From Senimuribacter sp049852125 (lineage in GTDB: Bacteria; Bacillota; Clostridia; Peptostreptococcales; Anaerovoracaceae): a DNA stretch of 64,000 nucleotides. The DNA is taken from positions 620,001-684,000 of the forward strand of contig NZ_CP187532.1 of the NCBI RefSeq assembly GCF_049852125.1, written 5' to 3'. The notes under the pieces are model-generated. The model saw only the letters and a list, made by a program, of their open reading frames with translations, searched no databases and was not told where the DNA came from. The translations under genes and the position numbers were made by a program. Below, piece by piece: positions 53,685 through 62,371 of the stretch. Each line of letters opens with the position of its first letter. Position 1 is the stretch's first letter.

Positions 53685-53976
53685 GTTGTGCAAGATGGTC
53701 GCCTCATCGTTCATTTTGCACAACTTTCATCACTTACGAGAGGAAGCAGTTTTGCATATGTGCATGTCGCCAACAGATTTGCACAACTTTTACCTCTTAT
53801 GCAGCAAACAGGTTTTGCATTTACTGTCTTTAGCTGCTAATTTGCACAACTTTAGATCGCTCTACAGGAGAAAAGTTTTGCATCCCCTTTTTATGGCACG
53901 TGGATTTGCACAACTATGTCCGCTTGCATTACAAAAAGTTGTGCATCAACTCCCGCCATTGATAAATTTGCACAAC
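53685..53976. repeat. Array 2: ten alternating half-sites at a 31-32-bp period
   Basis: Plus-oriented units are at 53685, 53749, 53812, 53875 and 53938 (GTTGTGCA in the first and last, GTTTTGCA in the middle three). The complement TGCACAAC is exact at 53717, 53780, 53843, 53907 and 53969. All nine spacers are 23 or 24 bp (24, 24, 23, 24, 23, 24, 24, 23, 23), so orientation flips every 31-32 bp and the full unit is 63-64 bp. Spacer sequences are unrelated. The array sits between the convergent permease and M29/NicX-type genes. Confidence 0.92.
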
Positions 53977-54059
53977 CACCATATCAATTTTCGATGTTGC
54001 ATACATAATAAAAATGCCTGCATGTACGATTTCGCACAGGCAGGCATTCCGTTGATACG

Positions 54060-55091
54060 TTATACGGTCGGGTCCAGTTTCTTCAATTCTTCATCGACGA
54101 TAACGCCGTTTTCCATGATCAGTTTGCCGTCAAAATAGATGGTGGAATTGAGGCAGATGCCGTCGGTGTGGGAAGCAGCAGGCTGTCCGATCGGCGGCGC
54201 TTCAATTGCGCTGACATAGCCGATCCCCCATTCTGTGCAGCCCCAAACTCTTTCGTCTTCGACCACATTGCCGGTCAGCTTTGCGCCAGGATTGAAGCCG
54301 TAAGCGATGTGTGCCATTTTCAGCATGCCTTCATCGTTGAACCCTTTCAGGAACTTTTCGTATTCAGCAGCTTCGCGGCCGCCTTCAAATTTTACGATGA
54401 CGCCATTTTCTACGGTCAGTTCAACCGGCTGGGAAGGCACGTGACCGAACGGAGGGGTAATTGTACCGTCGAATACGATTTTTCCGTTGATGGTGCCGAA
54501 TTTTGGGATGACGTTCAGCTGTCCCGGGCACATGTGGAATCCCGGTACGTCTGCCTTGCCGCAGTCTACTGCGACGGTGTGAGATGGGTCCAGAACAAAG
54601 CTTACGTCAGTGCCGGCGGGGGTCGTAACGCGCATTTCCTTGACCTGTCTCTGACGAACACCGAAGGCTTCCATGAATTCCTTCAGCTGTGCGGCGTTGA
54701 TGTTGCCGATGGTTCGGATCAAGAGCTCCGGTGAGAAATCAACCAGGCACATATATCTGAGTTTTTTGTTCTTTTCCATGGCGATTTCAAACGGTGTGGA
54801 ATATAACAGCCACTGTTCGTTGAATTCAATCCATACATCGGTTTCCGATAAAGCCGCAGTCAGCACGGCTACCGGAATATCAGGATCGGCAGCTTTGCCG
54901 ACGCCGTTTGGGGTAGCGATGGTGATCACCGTAGGAAATCCGCCTGCGCTATGTACGGCAGCAGCAACCGCCTGAATCAGAACCGGGTTGGATTTCGTGT
55001 CAGCGGTGATGACAACGGTTTCCTTTTCTTTCACACCGAAAACCTCACGGATCAGCTTATCAGCAGCTTTCTGTAATTCAAATTCTAACAT
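54060..55091 (-). CDS. M29 aminopeptidase / NicX-type metalloprotein
   Basis: A 343-aa protein from ATG 55091 (AGGAGGACACATC upstream). The fold family contains both M29 aminopeptidases (~410 aa) and 2,5-dihydroxypyridine dioxygenase NicX (~350 aa). Potential ligands are the His in AHIAYGFNP and the HTD motif in ASHTDGICLN near the C-terminus. Length favours the NicX-like group, but an oxygenase makes little sense in an anaerobe, so an aminopeptidase or other hydrolase is more plausible. It is divergent from the Sapep-type dipeptidase gene. Confidence 0.65.
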   Translation of the reverse strand: MLEFELQKAADKLIREVFGVKEKETVVITADTKSNPVLIQAVAAAVHSAGGFPTVITIATPNGVGKAADPDIPVAVLTAALSETDVWIEFNEQWLLYSTPFEIAMEKNKKLRYMCLVDFSPELLIRTIGNINAAQLKEFMEAFGVRQRQVKEMRVTTPAGTDVSFVLDPSHTVAVDCGKADVPGFHMCPGQLNVIPKFGTINGKIVFDGTITPPFGHVPSQPVELTVENGVIVKFEGGREAAEYEKFLKGFNDEGMLKMAHIAYGFNPGAKLTGNVVEDERVWGCTEWGIGYVSAIEAPPIGQPAASHTDGICLNSTIYFDGKLIMENGVIVDEELKKLDPTV

Positions 55092-55269
55092 GATGTGTCC
55101 TCCTTTTTGACGCATAATCTGCCCTCATTATAACCGCGAGCGTTTTCTGTTTCTTTAGAATCATTTTAAATCGAATCGTCTTTTTTTGTAGCCACTACAA
55201 TGAAAAAAATGATATCATTTTATATAATGCAAATGATAAAAATGAAACATTACGGCGAGGAGGATTGTG

Positions 55270-56676
55270 ATGAAAGCGGAAGAATTCATAACAAAGCATA
55301 AAGAAGATATGATCGCGGATATCAAAGCCTTTGCGGCAATTCCAAGTATATTAGACGAGAAAACGACGGCGCCAGGCAGACCTTTCGGAGAAAAAGCGGC
55401 GGATGCCCTTTCCTGGGTTTTGGAAAAGGGAAAATCCCTTGGGATGGACGTGAAAAATTTCGACTGCTACGCGGGGGAAATGACGGTGGGAACCGGCGGC
55501 AGGCTGATCGGAATTTTGGGTCATGCTGATGTGGTCGCGCCGGGCGAAGGCTGGGATACGGAGCCCTTTGAAATACAGGAAATAGATGGGAAACTGTACG
55601 GCAGAGGCACCATGGACGACAAGGGACCGATCGTTTCCTGTCTGTATGCGGTGAAATATCTGATGGAAGAAAATTTAATTCCAAAGGATACCGCCATTCG
55701 ATTCATCGTCGGATGTGATGAAGAGGAAGAATGGAGATGCATCGAACACTATGGAGCAAAGGCGGATCGCATGCCGGACTGTGCCATCGTGCCGGATGGG
55801 AATTTTCCGTTAATTCATTGCGAAAAGGGACTGATGGATGTGGACTTTTCTTATGCAGTGCACGGCAAGGCAGACTGCAAAATAACGGTAGAAGCGCTGC
55901 ACGGCGGCGCTGCCAAAAATGTGGTGCCGGGTAAAGCCTATTGCAATTTGCGGTGTCCGGATGCAGAAACTGCGGCAGCCCTGGCGGCGGCGCTGAACGC
56001 CTTTGAACAGGTCAGTGCGACACAGGAGGAAAGCGGCGTTTCCGTAATCGTTTCGGGCAAGAGCACCCATGCTATGTCACCGGAAAAAGGTCTCAATGCC
56101 ATCAGCCAGCTGATGCAAACCCTGGGGGAAGTCGGTAAAACCTTTGACATAGAGCCGGTCTATCAGACCTATAATCAGTATATCGGTATGCATTATTATG
56201 GAGAAACCTTCGGGCTGCAGTTTGAGGACGCAGCTTCCGGCAAGCTGACCTTTAATGTTGGAACCATAGAATTAAAAGATGGGAAGCTGACCTTTGGCGT
56301 CAGCGTCAGATATCCGGCGACTGTGGAAAAAGAGAAGATCTTTGCAGCGGCGGAAGAAACCTGCAGACAGGCAGGGATGGAAATGCACGTGACAAGCCAT
56401 ATGAACGGACTGTATGTGGACGCTGATTCGGACTTCATCGGTGTTCTGATGGAGGCGTATCAGAAGGTCAGTGGCGACTGCGAGAGCAGACCGATGGCAA
56501 TCGGCGGCGCGACTTACGCCAGAACGATTCCAAATGCTGTAGCCTTTGGACCGCTGTTCCCATACGAGGAGGAATTGGCCCATGAAGCCAATGAATACCT
56601 GGATCTGGATAGCCTGGACAAAATGACGCTGATTTACATCGAGGCTTTGAAAGGGCTTCTTGCCATGGAGGCATAA
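55270..56676 (+). CDS. Sapep/PepV-type M20 dipeptidase
   Basis: A 468-aa metallopeptidase. It shows the M20 set GHADVV (His and Asp, ~residues 79-81), GTMDDKGP (~116), DEEEEW with the catalytic Glu (~150) and a late EEELAHEANEY. Its length and insertions match Mn2+-dependent Sapep and PepV dipeptidases, which complete intracellular peptide breakdown. ATG 55270, after GAGGAGGATTG, is preferred to GTG 55267. The terminator that follows overlaps the next gene's ribosome binding site. Confidence 0.82.
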   Translation: MKAEEFITKHKEDMIADIKAFAAIPSILDEKTTAPGRPFGEKAADALSWVLEKGKSLGMDVKNFDCYAGEMTVGTGGRLIGILGHADVVAPGEGWDTEPFEIQEIDGKLYGRGTMDDKGPIVSCLYAVKYLMEENLIPKDTAIRFIVGCDEEEEWRCIEHYGAKADRMPDCAIVPDGNFPLIHCEKGLMDVDFSYAVHGKADCKITVEALHGGAAKNVVPGKAYCNLRCPDAETAAALAAALNAFEQVSATQEESGVSVIVSGKSTHAMSPEKGLNAISQLMQTLGEVGKTFDIEPVYQTYNQYIGMHYYGETFGLQFEDAASGKLTFNVGTIELKDGKLTFGVSVRYPATVEKEKIFAAAEETCRQAGMEMHVTSHMNGLYVDADSDFIGVLMEAYQKVSGDCESRPMAIGGATYARTIPNAVAFGPLFPYEEELAHEANEYLDLDSLDKMTLIYIEALKGLLAMEA

Positions 56677-56718
56677 AAAGCGTGCCGTGCAGTCTGTCCC
56701 ACAAAAAACAAGTCATAA

Positions 56719-56757
56719 ATCCTCCATACGCAAATACACTGGTATGGGGGATTTTTT
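56719..56757 (+). terminator. Terminator overlapping the dacB-type ribosome binding site
   Basis: The stem ATCCTCCATAC (56719-56729) and GTATGGGGGAT (56742-56752) ends in six T. The only Shine-Dalgarno-like sequence for the next gene (GGGGGA, 56746-56751) lies in the 3' arm, so readthrough transcripts would have this site paired. Confidence 0.75.
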
Positions 56758-56762
56758 GATAT

Positions 56763-57614
56763 ATGAAAAAGTTTTTGATTGCTGTTTGTATTATCGTAGC
56801 TTTTATCTTTGGTCTGATGCTCTTTGGTTATGTGGCAGAACCGGCGGGAAAGACCACGGCAGCGGAGCATTTACCGCAGCCGCCTTCTGTTGGGGCTAAG
56901 CAAGCAATTTTGATCGATGGAAAGACAGGCGAGGTACTATTTGAGAAAAATGCCGATGAAAAAGGGTATCCCGCCAGCACGACAAAGATCATGACGGCGA
57001 TGCTCACTCTGGAAATCTGTGATGAGGTTGGAGCGGATATCTGTCAGAAGGTTGTGATACCGGAGGAGGCCGTAGGCGTTGAGGGCTCATCGTTATATCT
57101 GAAGAAGGGCGATAAAAAGACTATAGAGGAATTGCTCTATGGCGTTATGCTTCGTTCAGGCAATGACGGTGCGACAGCTTTGGCTGCCACGATGGGAGGC
57201 AATGTGAAACACTTTGTCAAACTGATGAATGAGCGCGCGGAGGAGTTAGGCTGCACGGGAACACATTTTGTCAATCCAAGCGGACTTTTTGACGAGGATC
57301 ACTATACAACAGCAAGAGATCTGGCGACAATTGCGCGACAAGCTATGAAGAACAAGACGTTCCGGCAGGTGGTTAAGACAAAATCATGGAAGCAATACTA
57401 TAACAAAAATAAGACTGTTTTTCAGTATGACGGTGGAACGGGCATAAAAATTGGTTTCACAAAGATGAGCGGACGAACTTTAGTTGCGTCTTCCAGCAGG
57501 CAGGGAGAAAGTCTGATTTGTGTGGTTCTGGCTGACGGCAACTGGTTTAACGACGCGTACGCGTTGATGGATTACGGATACGAGGTAAAGGGGTGTGACA
57601 AAGATGAAGAATAG
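56763..57614 (+). CDS. Serine-type D-Ala-D-Ala carboxypeptidase (S11)
   Basis: A 283-aa penicillin-binding protein of the DacA/DacF group with an N-terminal signal/anchor (residues ~1-22). Catalytic motifs: Ser72-T-T-Lys75, SGND (~residue 122) and KIG in GIKIGFTK where KTG is usual, a conservative but notable change. It trims the terminal D-Ala of peptidoglycan stem peptides outside the membrane. The C-terminal stalk domain of DacF-type proteins is absent, so it is a short form. It overlaps the next gene by 11 bp. Confidence 0.82.
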   Translation: MKKFLIAVCIIVAFIFGLMLFGYVAEPAGKTTAAEHLPQPPSVGAKQAILIDGKTGEVLFEKNADEKGYPASTTKIMTAMLTLEICDEVGADICQKVVIPEEAVGVEGSSLYLKKGDKKTIEELLYGVMLRSGNDGATALAATMGGNVKHFVKLMNERAEELGCTGTHFVNPSGLFDEDHYTTARDLATIARQAMKNKTFRQVVKTKSWKQYYNKNKTVFQYDGGTGIKIGFTKMSGRTLVASSSRQGESLICVVLADGNWFNDAYALMDYGYEVKGCDKDEE

Positions 57615-58524
57615 TTGTATTGACGCGGGAAGGGAAGGTTGTCCCTGCGCGCTGGCAGAATCGGGTAACTGTCTGATTTGCGGCAGACTTTCTGGCGGTA
57701 GCTGCGAAGATTGCAATTGGCAGGGGACATGTATTTATACTCTTTATGAACAAAATGGGCGGCAGCTGGTAAAAGGCCGTCGGGAACAGGTTTTTCCGAT
57801 TATCGAGGTTCGTACATACAGTCCGCAGTTTCGCGTCTTTATATTGAAGGCAGACCGTGGTTTTTGCCAGAAGGCACAGACTGCGGGCGCTTATGTTTTT
57901 GCGAAGACGCCGGAGGCGGAACAGTGGTATGGCATGCCGGTCTCTGTCTTGAAGTCAGAACCAGAGAAAGGGTTGCTCCATTTAGGCATTTGCAGCTGCG
58001 GGCCTAAAAGCAGCAGCTTGCTTGAGGAAAGAGAACATCTCTGTATTCGAGGTGTTTACTATAATGCATTATCTGGATTATCGGATTTGAAGGATCATGC
58101 GGAGGAGACAGTGATTTTCGCAAAAGGAATCGCTATGGCTCCTTTGCGGAATTTTCTTGACGGAGGCGGCAGGTATGCGGGAAAGCTGTCAAACTTACGG
58201 ATTTATGTAGATATAGATAAGGTGGGTATGGATTTCTTTTTGGACTATTTTGGTGATTTACCTGCGGACGCTGTGGAAATTCGACAGTTCGCGAAGGAGG
58301 GTCTGTGTTCTCTGGATGATTTGGATCGATTGGAAGCGCATACAGAGGATAATGTTTTTGCATTGACCTCTCCATATTATGTCCGTCATATTGAAAGAGC
58401 GTCGGGATCAAAGGTTGTACGGCCCACCGAGGGGAATATGTGCTGCGGCGAAGGGGTTTGCGGCGCCTGTACGTATAGTGATGAGAACGGTAACACAGTA
58501 CGGCGGTGCAAACTGCGAGTGTAA
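57604..58524 (+). CDS. PyrK-like iron-sulfur flavoprotein (FNR superfamily)
   Basis: A 306-aa protein with a cysteine-rich N-terminus (CPCALAESGNCLICG, CEDCNWQGTC, residues ~13-45), a ferredoxin-reductase-like FAD/NAD core and a C-terminal CCGEGVCGACTYSDENG...C 2Fe-2S motif like that of PyrK (dihydroorotate dehydrogenase electron-transfer subunit). No pyrD gene accompanies it, so the electron partner is unknown. The N-terminal cysteines could bind another cluster. ATG 57604 is preferred to GTG 57595. It overlaps the carboxypeptidase gene. Confidence 0.7.
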   Translation: MKNSCIDAGREGCPCALAESGNCLICGRLSGGSCEDCNWQGTCIYTLYEQNGRQLVKGRREQVFPIIEVRTYSPQFRVFILKADRGFCQKAQTAGAYVFAKTPEAEQWYGMPVSVLKSEPEKGLLHLGICSCGPKSSSLLEEREHLCIRGVYYNALSGLSDLKDHAEETVIFAKGIAMAPLRNFLDGGGRYAGKLSNLRIYVDIDKVGMDFFLDYFGDLPADAVEIRQFAKEGLCSLDDLDRLEAHTEDNVFALTSPYYVRHIERASGSKVVRPTEGNMCCGEGVCGACTYSDENGNTVRRCKLRV

Positions 58525-58561
58525 GGCATAGATGGCAAGGCGCGGATTTTCTGTCATCCTC

Positions 58562-58590
58562 TTGACAAGCCGCGTTAAAATCGGTAAGAT
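58562..58590 (+). promoter_or_regulatory. Promoter of the SCIFF operon
   Basis: TTGACA (58562-58567), 17 bp, TAAGAT (58585-58590), 38 bp before the SCIFF start. Confidence 0.6.
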
Positions 58591-58628
58591 AGAGAGAGCA
58601 AATTACTTATGGAAAGGCAGATATAGAA

Positions 58629-58772
58629 ATGAAAAGAATCAAAACTATCGAAACAAGAAATTTAGAAGCAAGTATGAAAAACGGCGGCTGCGGCGAATGC
58701 CAGACTTCCTGTCAGTCCGCGTGCAAGACTTCCTGCGGCGTTGCAAATCAGGCGTGCGAGAAGAAGAACTAA
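58629..58772 (+). CDS. scfA: SCIFF peptide precursor (six cysteines in forty-five residues)
   Basis: A 47-aa peptide, MKRIKTIETRNLEASMKNGG followed by six cysteines at residues 21, 24, 28, 32, 36 and 43. This is the invariant SCIFF ranthipeptide precursor of Clostridia, in which the radical-SAM maturase installs thioether crosslinks from Cys to Thr or other residues. The maturase gene starts 1 bp after its stop. The physiological role of SCIFF is still unclear. Confidence 0.92.
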   Translation: MKRIKTIETRNLEASMKNGGCGECQTSCQSACKTSCGVANQACEKKN

Positions 58773-58773
58773 G

Positions 58774-60150
58774 ATGATACACCAGTATAAACTAAACGGA
58801 TACAATATCGTTTTAGACGTTTATAGCGGTTCAGTACATGTAGTGGATGATGTTGCTTATGACATCATCCATGATTTTTGTAAAGAAAAAGAAACATTGA
58901 TTGCAGAAATTCTGGACAAGTACGCAGATAGAGCCGATGTAACCCGCGAGGAAGTGCTGGAAGTCATAGACGATATTGAAACCCTGAAAGAACAGAAAAA
59001 GCTTTTTACAGAGGATATTTACGAGCCGAACGCCTACGATCTGAAGAATCGTCACACGGAGGTAAAGGCGCTTTGTCTGCATGTGGCGCATACCTGTAAT
59101 CTGAATTGCAGCTACTGCTTTGCCAGCCAGGGCAATTTCAACGGAGAACGGGGATTGATGTCTTTTGAGACAGGCAAGCGGGCGCTGGATTTTCTCATTG
59201 AAAACGCAGGAGACCGGCGAAATCTTGAGGTAGATTTTTTCGGCGGCGAGCCTTTGATGAACTGGCAGGTGGTAAAGGATCTGGTGCGATACGCTCGCAG
59301 TATCGAGAAAGCGCATGATAAGAACTTCCGTTTTACGCTGACCACCAACGGCGTGGGCATTGACGACGACGTAATCGAATTTGCCAATCAGGAAATGCAT
59401 AATGTGGTTCTCAGCCTGGACGGGCGCAAGGAAGTCCACGATCGGCTGCGTAAAACCCCTTCAGGCGAGGGCAGCTATGATCTGATTGTGCCCAAGTTTC
59501 AGAAGCTGGCTGCAGCGCGGGGCGGCAAGGATTATTACATGCGAGGCACTTTTACCCACAATAACGTGGATTTTACAGAAGATATTTTCCACATGGCGGA
59601 CTTGGGATTTACGGAACTTTCTATGGAGCCGGTGGTATGTCCGCCGGACGATCCTTTTGCGCTGACCGAGGAAGATCTGCCAAAGATCTTCGAACAGTAC
59701 GAAATTCTGGCAGCGGAGATGATTCGCAGAAAGAAAGCGGGAAAAGGGTTCACGTTCTACCATTATATGATCGATCTGTCTCACGGCCCTTGTATTTACA
59801 AACGGATTTCCGGCTGCGGCTCCGGGACGGAGTATTTTGCTGTGACGCCGTGGGGTGATTTATACCCGTGTCATCAGTTTGTCGGTGACGAAGCTTACAA
59901 AATGGGCGATATCTGGAACGGCATCACCAATGAAGAAATCTGGCAGGACTTTAAAATGTGCAACGTCTATGCACGGGAAGAATGCCGGGATTGCTGGGCG
60001 CGGCTTTATTGCAGCGGCGGCTGCGCGGCCAACGCCTACCACGCCACAGGCTCGATCAAAGGGGTTTACGATTACGGCTGCAAGCTGTTCAAAAAGCGCA
60101 TGGAGTGCGCGATTATGATGCAGATTGCACTGCAGGAAGAAACAGAATAA
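58774..60150 (+). CDS. scfB: SCIFF radical-SAM maturase
   Basis: A 458-aa radical-SAM enzyme: an N-terminal PqqD-like recognition region (~residues 1-80), the CxxxCxxC cluster motif at Cys108, Cys112 and Cys115 (CNLNCSYC), and a C-terminal SPASM region with cysteines in SGCGSG, YPCHQF, CRDCWARLYCSGGC and YDYGCKLF. It forms the thioether bridges in SCIFF. The ATG is immediately downstream of the peptide gene, so the two are one operon, ended by a strong terminator. Confidence 0.92.
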   Translation: MIHQYKLNGYNIVLDVYSGSVHVVDDVAYDIIHDFCKEKETLIAEILDKYADRADVTREEVLEVIDDIETLKEQKKLFTEDIYEPNAYDLKNRHTEVKALCLHVAHTCNLNCSYCFASQGNFNGERGLMSFETGKRALDFLIENAGDRRNLEVDFFGGEPLMNWQVVKDLVRYARSIEKAHDKNFRFTLTTNGVGIDDDVIEFANQEMHNVVLSLDGRKEVHDRLRKTPSGEGSYDLIVPKFQKLAAARGGKDYYMRGTFTHNNVDFTEDIFHMADLGFTELSMEPVVCPPDDPFALTEEDLPKIFEQYEILAAEMIRRKKAGKGFTFYHYMIDLSHGPCIYKRISGCGSGTEYFAVTPWGDLYPCHQFVGDEAYKMGDIWNGITNEEIWQDFKMCNVYAREECRDCWARLYCSGGCAANAYHATGSIKGVYDYGCKLFKKRMECAIMMQIALQEETE

Positions 60151-60168
60151 CTTTTCATATAGAATTTT

Positions 60169-60210
60169 AAAATCTCTCGCAGTGTCATTTTTCAGACTGC
60201 GGGAGATTTT
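60169..60210 (+). terminator. Terminator after the SCIFF operon
   Basis: A 15-bp stem (60169-60183 with 60196-60210, one wobble pair) closes a 12-base loop and its 3' arm ends in TTTT. Confidence 0.85.
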
Positions 60211-60246
60211 GTATTGCGGAGAGATTCGAAAAATTTTTTCTGTCTC

Positions 60247-60278
60247 TTGACATAAAATCGCATTCGATGTACTATAAT
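60247..60278 (+). promoter_or_regulatory. Promoter for the hemolysin III-type gene
   Basis: TTGACA at 60247-60252 with either TACTAT (60270-60275, 17-bp spacer) or TATAAT (60273-60278, 20-bp spacer) as -10. Confidence 0.5.
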
Positions 60279-60335
60279 ATAGTAATGAAAACTATATTTA
60301 ATCATGATAAAAATTATTTTTAGAGGGGGATTCAT

Positions 60336-60995
60336 ATGAATGAAACGATTTTAAAGAGATATACTTTAGGCGAAGAAATTTTCAACAGTGTTTCACATGG
60401 CGCCGGAGCAGTGCTGTCAGCCTGCGGAATGACAGTTTTGCTCGTCCTGAGCGCCTTTCACGGATGCGGGCTGGCATTGGGGGTTAGTCTGGTTTATGGA
60501 ATCTCTTTGATTATTTTATATACGATGTCGACGCTGTATCATGCGGTAAGCGCTCCCCGCGCGAAGGCTGTATTGCGTATTTTTGACCATACATCTATTT
60601 TTATTTTAATCGCAGGCAGTTATACGCCTTTTTGTCTGATCGCGCTGCAGGGTAATCACAAAGGAACAGTTGTAGCCGTCGCTGTTTGGATCTGCGCAGC
60701 GGCAGGCGTGGCGCTCAACGCGGTAAGCCTGGAGAAAACTGAAAGGTTCAGTATGGTACTCTATGTGGCCATGGGATGGTCCATCGTAGCAGTTTTCGGC
60801 GATATTATCAGAGCGCTACCTCAGCCTGCATTTTGGTTGCTGCTGATCGGCGGCGTCAGTTATACAGGAGGACTTGTATTTTACGCTATAAAGAGGAGAT
60901 ATATGCACAGCATTTGGCATTTGTTCGTATTAGCAGGCAGCGTACTCCACTTTCTTTGCGTAGCAGTTTATGTTTTGCCGATGGCCTGGGCGTAG
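60336..60995 (+). CDS. Hemolysin III / PAQR-family membrane protein
   Basis: A 219-aa protein with seven membrane segments. It shows the conserved N-terminal GEEIFNSVSHGAGAV, then STLYHAV and the DHTSIFILIAGSYTPF motif, whose His and Asp residues bind zinc in PAQR proteins, and a C-terminal HSIWHLFVLAGSVLHFL. Bacterial members are thought to act in membrane lipid homeostasis rather than as true hemolysins. GAGGGGGATTC precedes the ATG. Confidence 0.88.
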   Translation: MNETILKRYTLGEEIFNSVSHGAGAVLSACGMTVLLVLSAFHGCGLALGVSLVYGISLIILYTMSTLYHAVSAPRAKAVLRIFDHTSIFILIAGSYTPFCLIALQGNHKGTVVAVAVWICAAAGVALNAVSLEKTERFSMVLYVAMGWSIVAVFGDIIRALPQPAFWLLLIGGVSYTGGLVFYAIKRRYMHSIWHLFVLAGSVLHFLCVAVYVLPMAWA

Positions 60996-61064
60996 AGCAG
61001 GAAAACGGAATAAAGGCAAGCCTTTTTCTCATATGCATATACAAAGGATATGGGAGGAAGGAAT

Positions 61065-62321
61065 ATGGCGAAGATTGTAATTATCGGCGGCGGCTGGTCA
61101 GGGTGCAGCGCCGCGCTTACAGCAAAGAAAACAGGTGCAGAGGTGCTGCTCATTGAAAGAACGGATTTGCTTTTGGGTCTTGGGAATGTAGGCGGCATCA
61201 TGCGTAATAATGGACGCTTTACGGCAGCAGAGGAAAACATTGCATTAGGCGCGGGAGAGCTGTTTGAGGTTACGGACCGATGCGCGACACACCGCAATGT
61301 GGATTTTCCCGGACACCGGCACGCGTCCTTTTATCATGTAATCAAAACGGAGCCGGCTGTGCGCCGTCTGCTTGCAGAACGCGGAATCGAATTTTCTTTG
61401 ATGACCCGCGTTACGGATGTGATCAAAAAAGGAAACAAAATCGCCGCGGTGACGACAGCAGACGGAAGAACCTTTGAGGGGGATGTTTTCGTGGACTGTA
61501 CGGGAAGTACTGGGCCGATGGGTAATTGTATGGAATTTGGGAACGGCTGCAGTATGTGCGTATTGCGCTGCCCGGCATTCGGCCCGAGGGTCAGCATATC
61601 GGAAAAGGCCGGCGGACACGATTATATGGGAAAGCGCGCCGACGGTACGCCGGGGGCTTTCAGCGGTTCCTGCAAGCTGGAAAAGGCCAGTTTATCGGCA
61701 AAGCTGGTTCGGCAGTTAGAGGAAAACGGCGTAGCAGTGGTGCCGCTTCCTGCAGAGATGATCAACGAGAGCAAATTATCAAAGAAGGTTTGCAGACAGT
61801 ATGCGTTACCGCAGTACGCTTCTAATATCATTCTCATCGATACTGGCGCGGTAAAGATGATGACGCCATTTTTTCCTCTGGAGGATCTGAGACAGGTGCC
61901 GGGCTTTGAGGACGCGCGCTTTGCTGATCCTTACGCAGGCGGAAAGGGCAACTCCATACGTTATATGGCAGTGGCGGAGAGAGAACCGTCTATGCAGGTA
62001 AAGGGTGTGGAGAACCTTTTCTGCGGCGGTGAAAAGTCGGGACTCTTTATCGGCCATACAGAAGCGATTACCACAGGAGCGCTGGCGGGACATAATGCCG
62101 GGAGATATGCTTTGGGAGAAGAACCTTTGATCCTTCCGGAAACGCTGGCTGTAGGCGCGTTGTTAACGTACCATAAGGATGACGGTGGGATGATTACCTT
62201 TGCGGGAGACGCGTTCTTTGATTATATGCAAAGAGCGGGGCTGTATTCAGACGAGCCGGAGACAATTCGCAAGCGCGTGGCAAAAGCCGGTATGGAAGGC
62301 ATATATAACGCTTTCCTTTAG
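61065..62321 (+). CDS. FAD-dependent oxidoreductase, GidA/TrmFO-like
   Basis: A 418-aa flavoprotein with an N-terminal dinucleotide fold (KIVIIGGGWSGCSAAL) and a C-terminal FAD motif (NLFCGGEKSGLFIGHTEAITTGALAG) resembling GidA/TrmFO proteins. A CSMCVLRCPAFGPRVS segment near residue 165 carries three cysteines. It lacks the RNA-binding C-terminal domain of MnmG. Its substrate is unknown. GGGAGGAAGGA lies before ATG 61065. Confidence 0.7.
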   Translation: MAKIVIIGGGWSGCSAALTAKKTGAEVLLIERTDLLLGLGNVGGIMRNNGRFTAAEENIALGAGELFEVTDRCATHRNVDFPGHRHASFYHVIKTEPAVRRLLAERGIEFSLMTRVTDVIKKGNKIAAVTTADGRTFEGDVFVDCTGSTGPMGNCMEFGNGCSMCVLRCPAFGPRVSISEKAGGHDYMGKRADGTPGAFSGSCKLEKASLSAKLVRQLEENGVAVVPLPAEMINESKLSKKVCRQYALPQYASNIILIDTGAVKMMTPFFPLEDLRQVPGFEDARFADPYAGGKGNSIRYMAVAEREPSMQVKGVENLFCGGEKSGLFIGHTEAITTGALAGHNAGRYALGEEPLILPETLAVGALLTYHKDDGGMITFAGDAFFDYMQRAGLYSDEPETIRKRVAKAGMEGIYNAFL

Positions 62322-62371
62322 ACGAGTTTTGTGGTAAAATCACGGAAGACGATGAAAGATAGAGGTACAAC

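Noticed and set aside
53685..53976. CRISPR array
   Set aside because: The repeat is only 8-10 bp, alternates orientation, has 23-24-bp spacers and no cas genes are nearby.
53617..54138. A 173-codon plus-strand frame with periodic LHNF/VLH residues
   Set aside because: The protein periodicity only mirrors the 63-bp DNA period. The frame runs into the opposite-strand M29/NicX-type gene, and array 1 with the same motif keeps no frame open.
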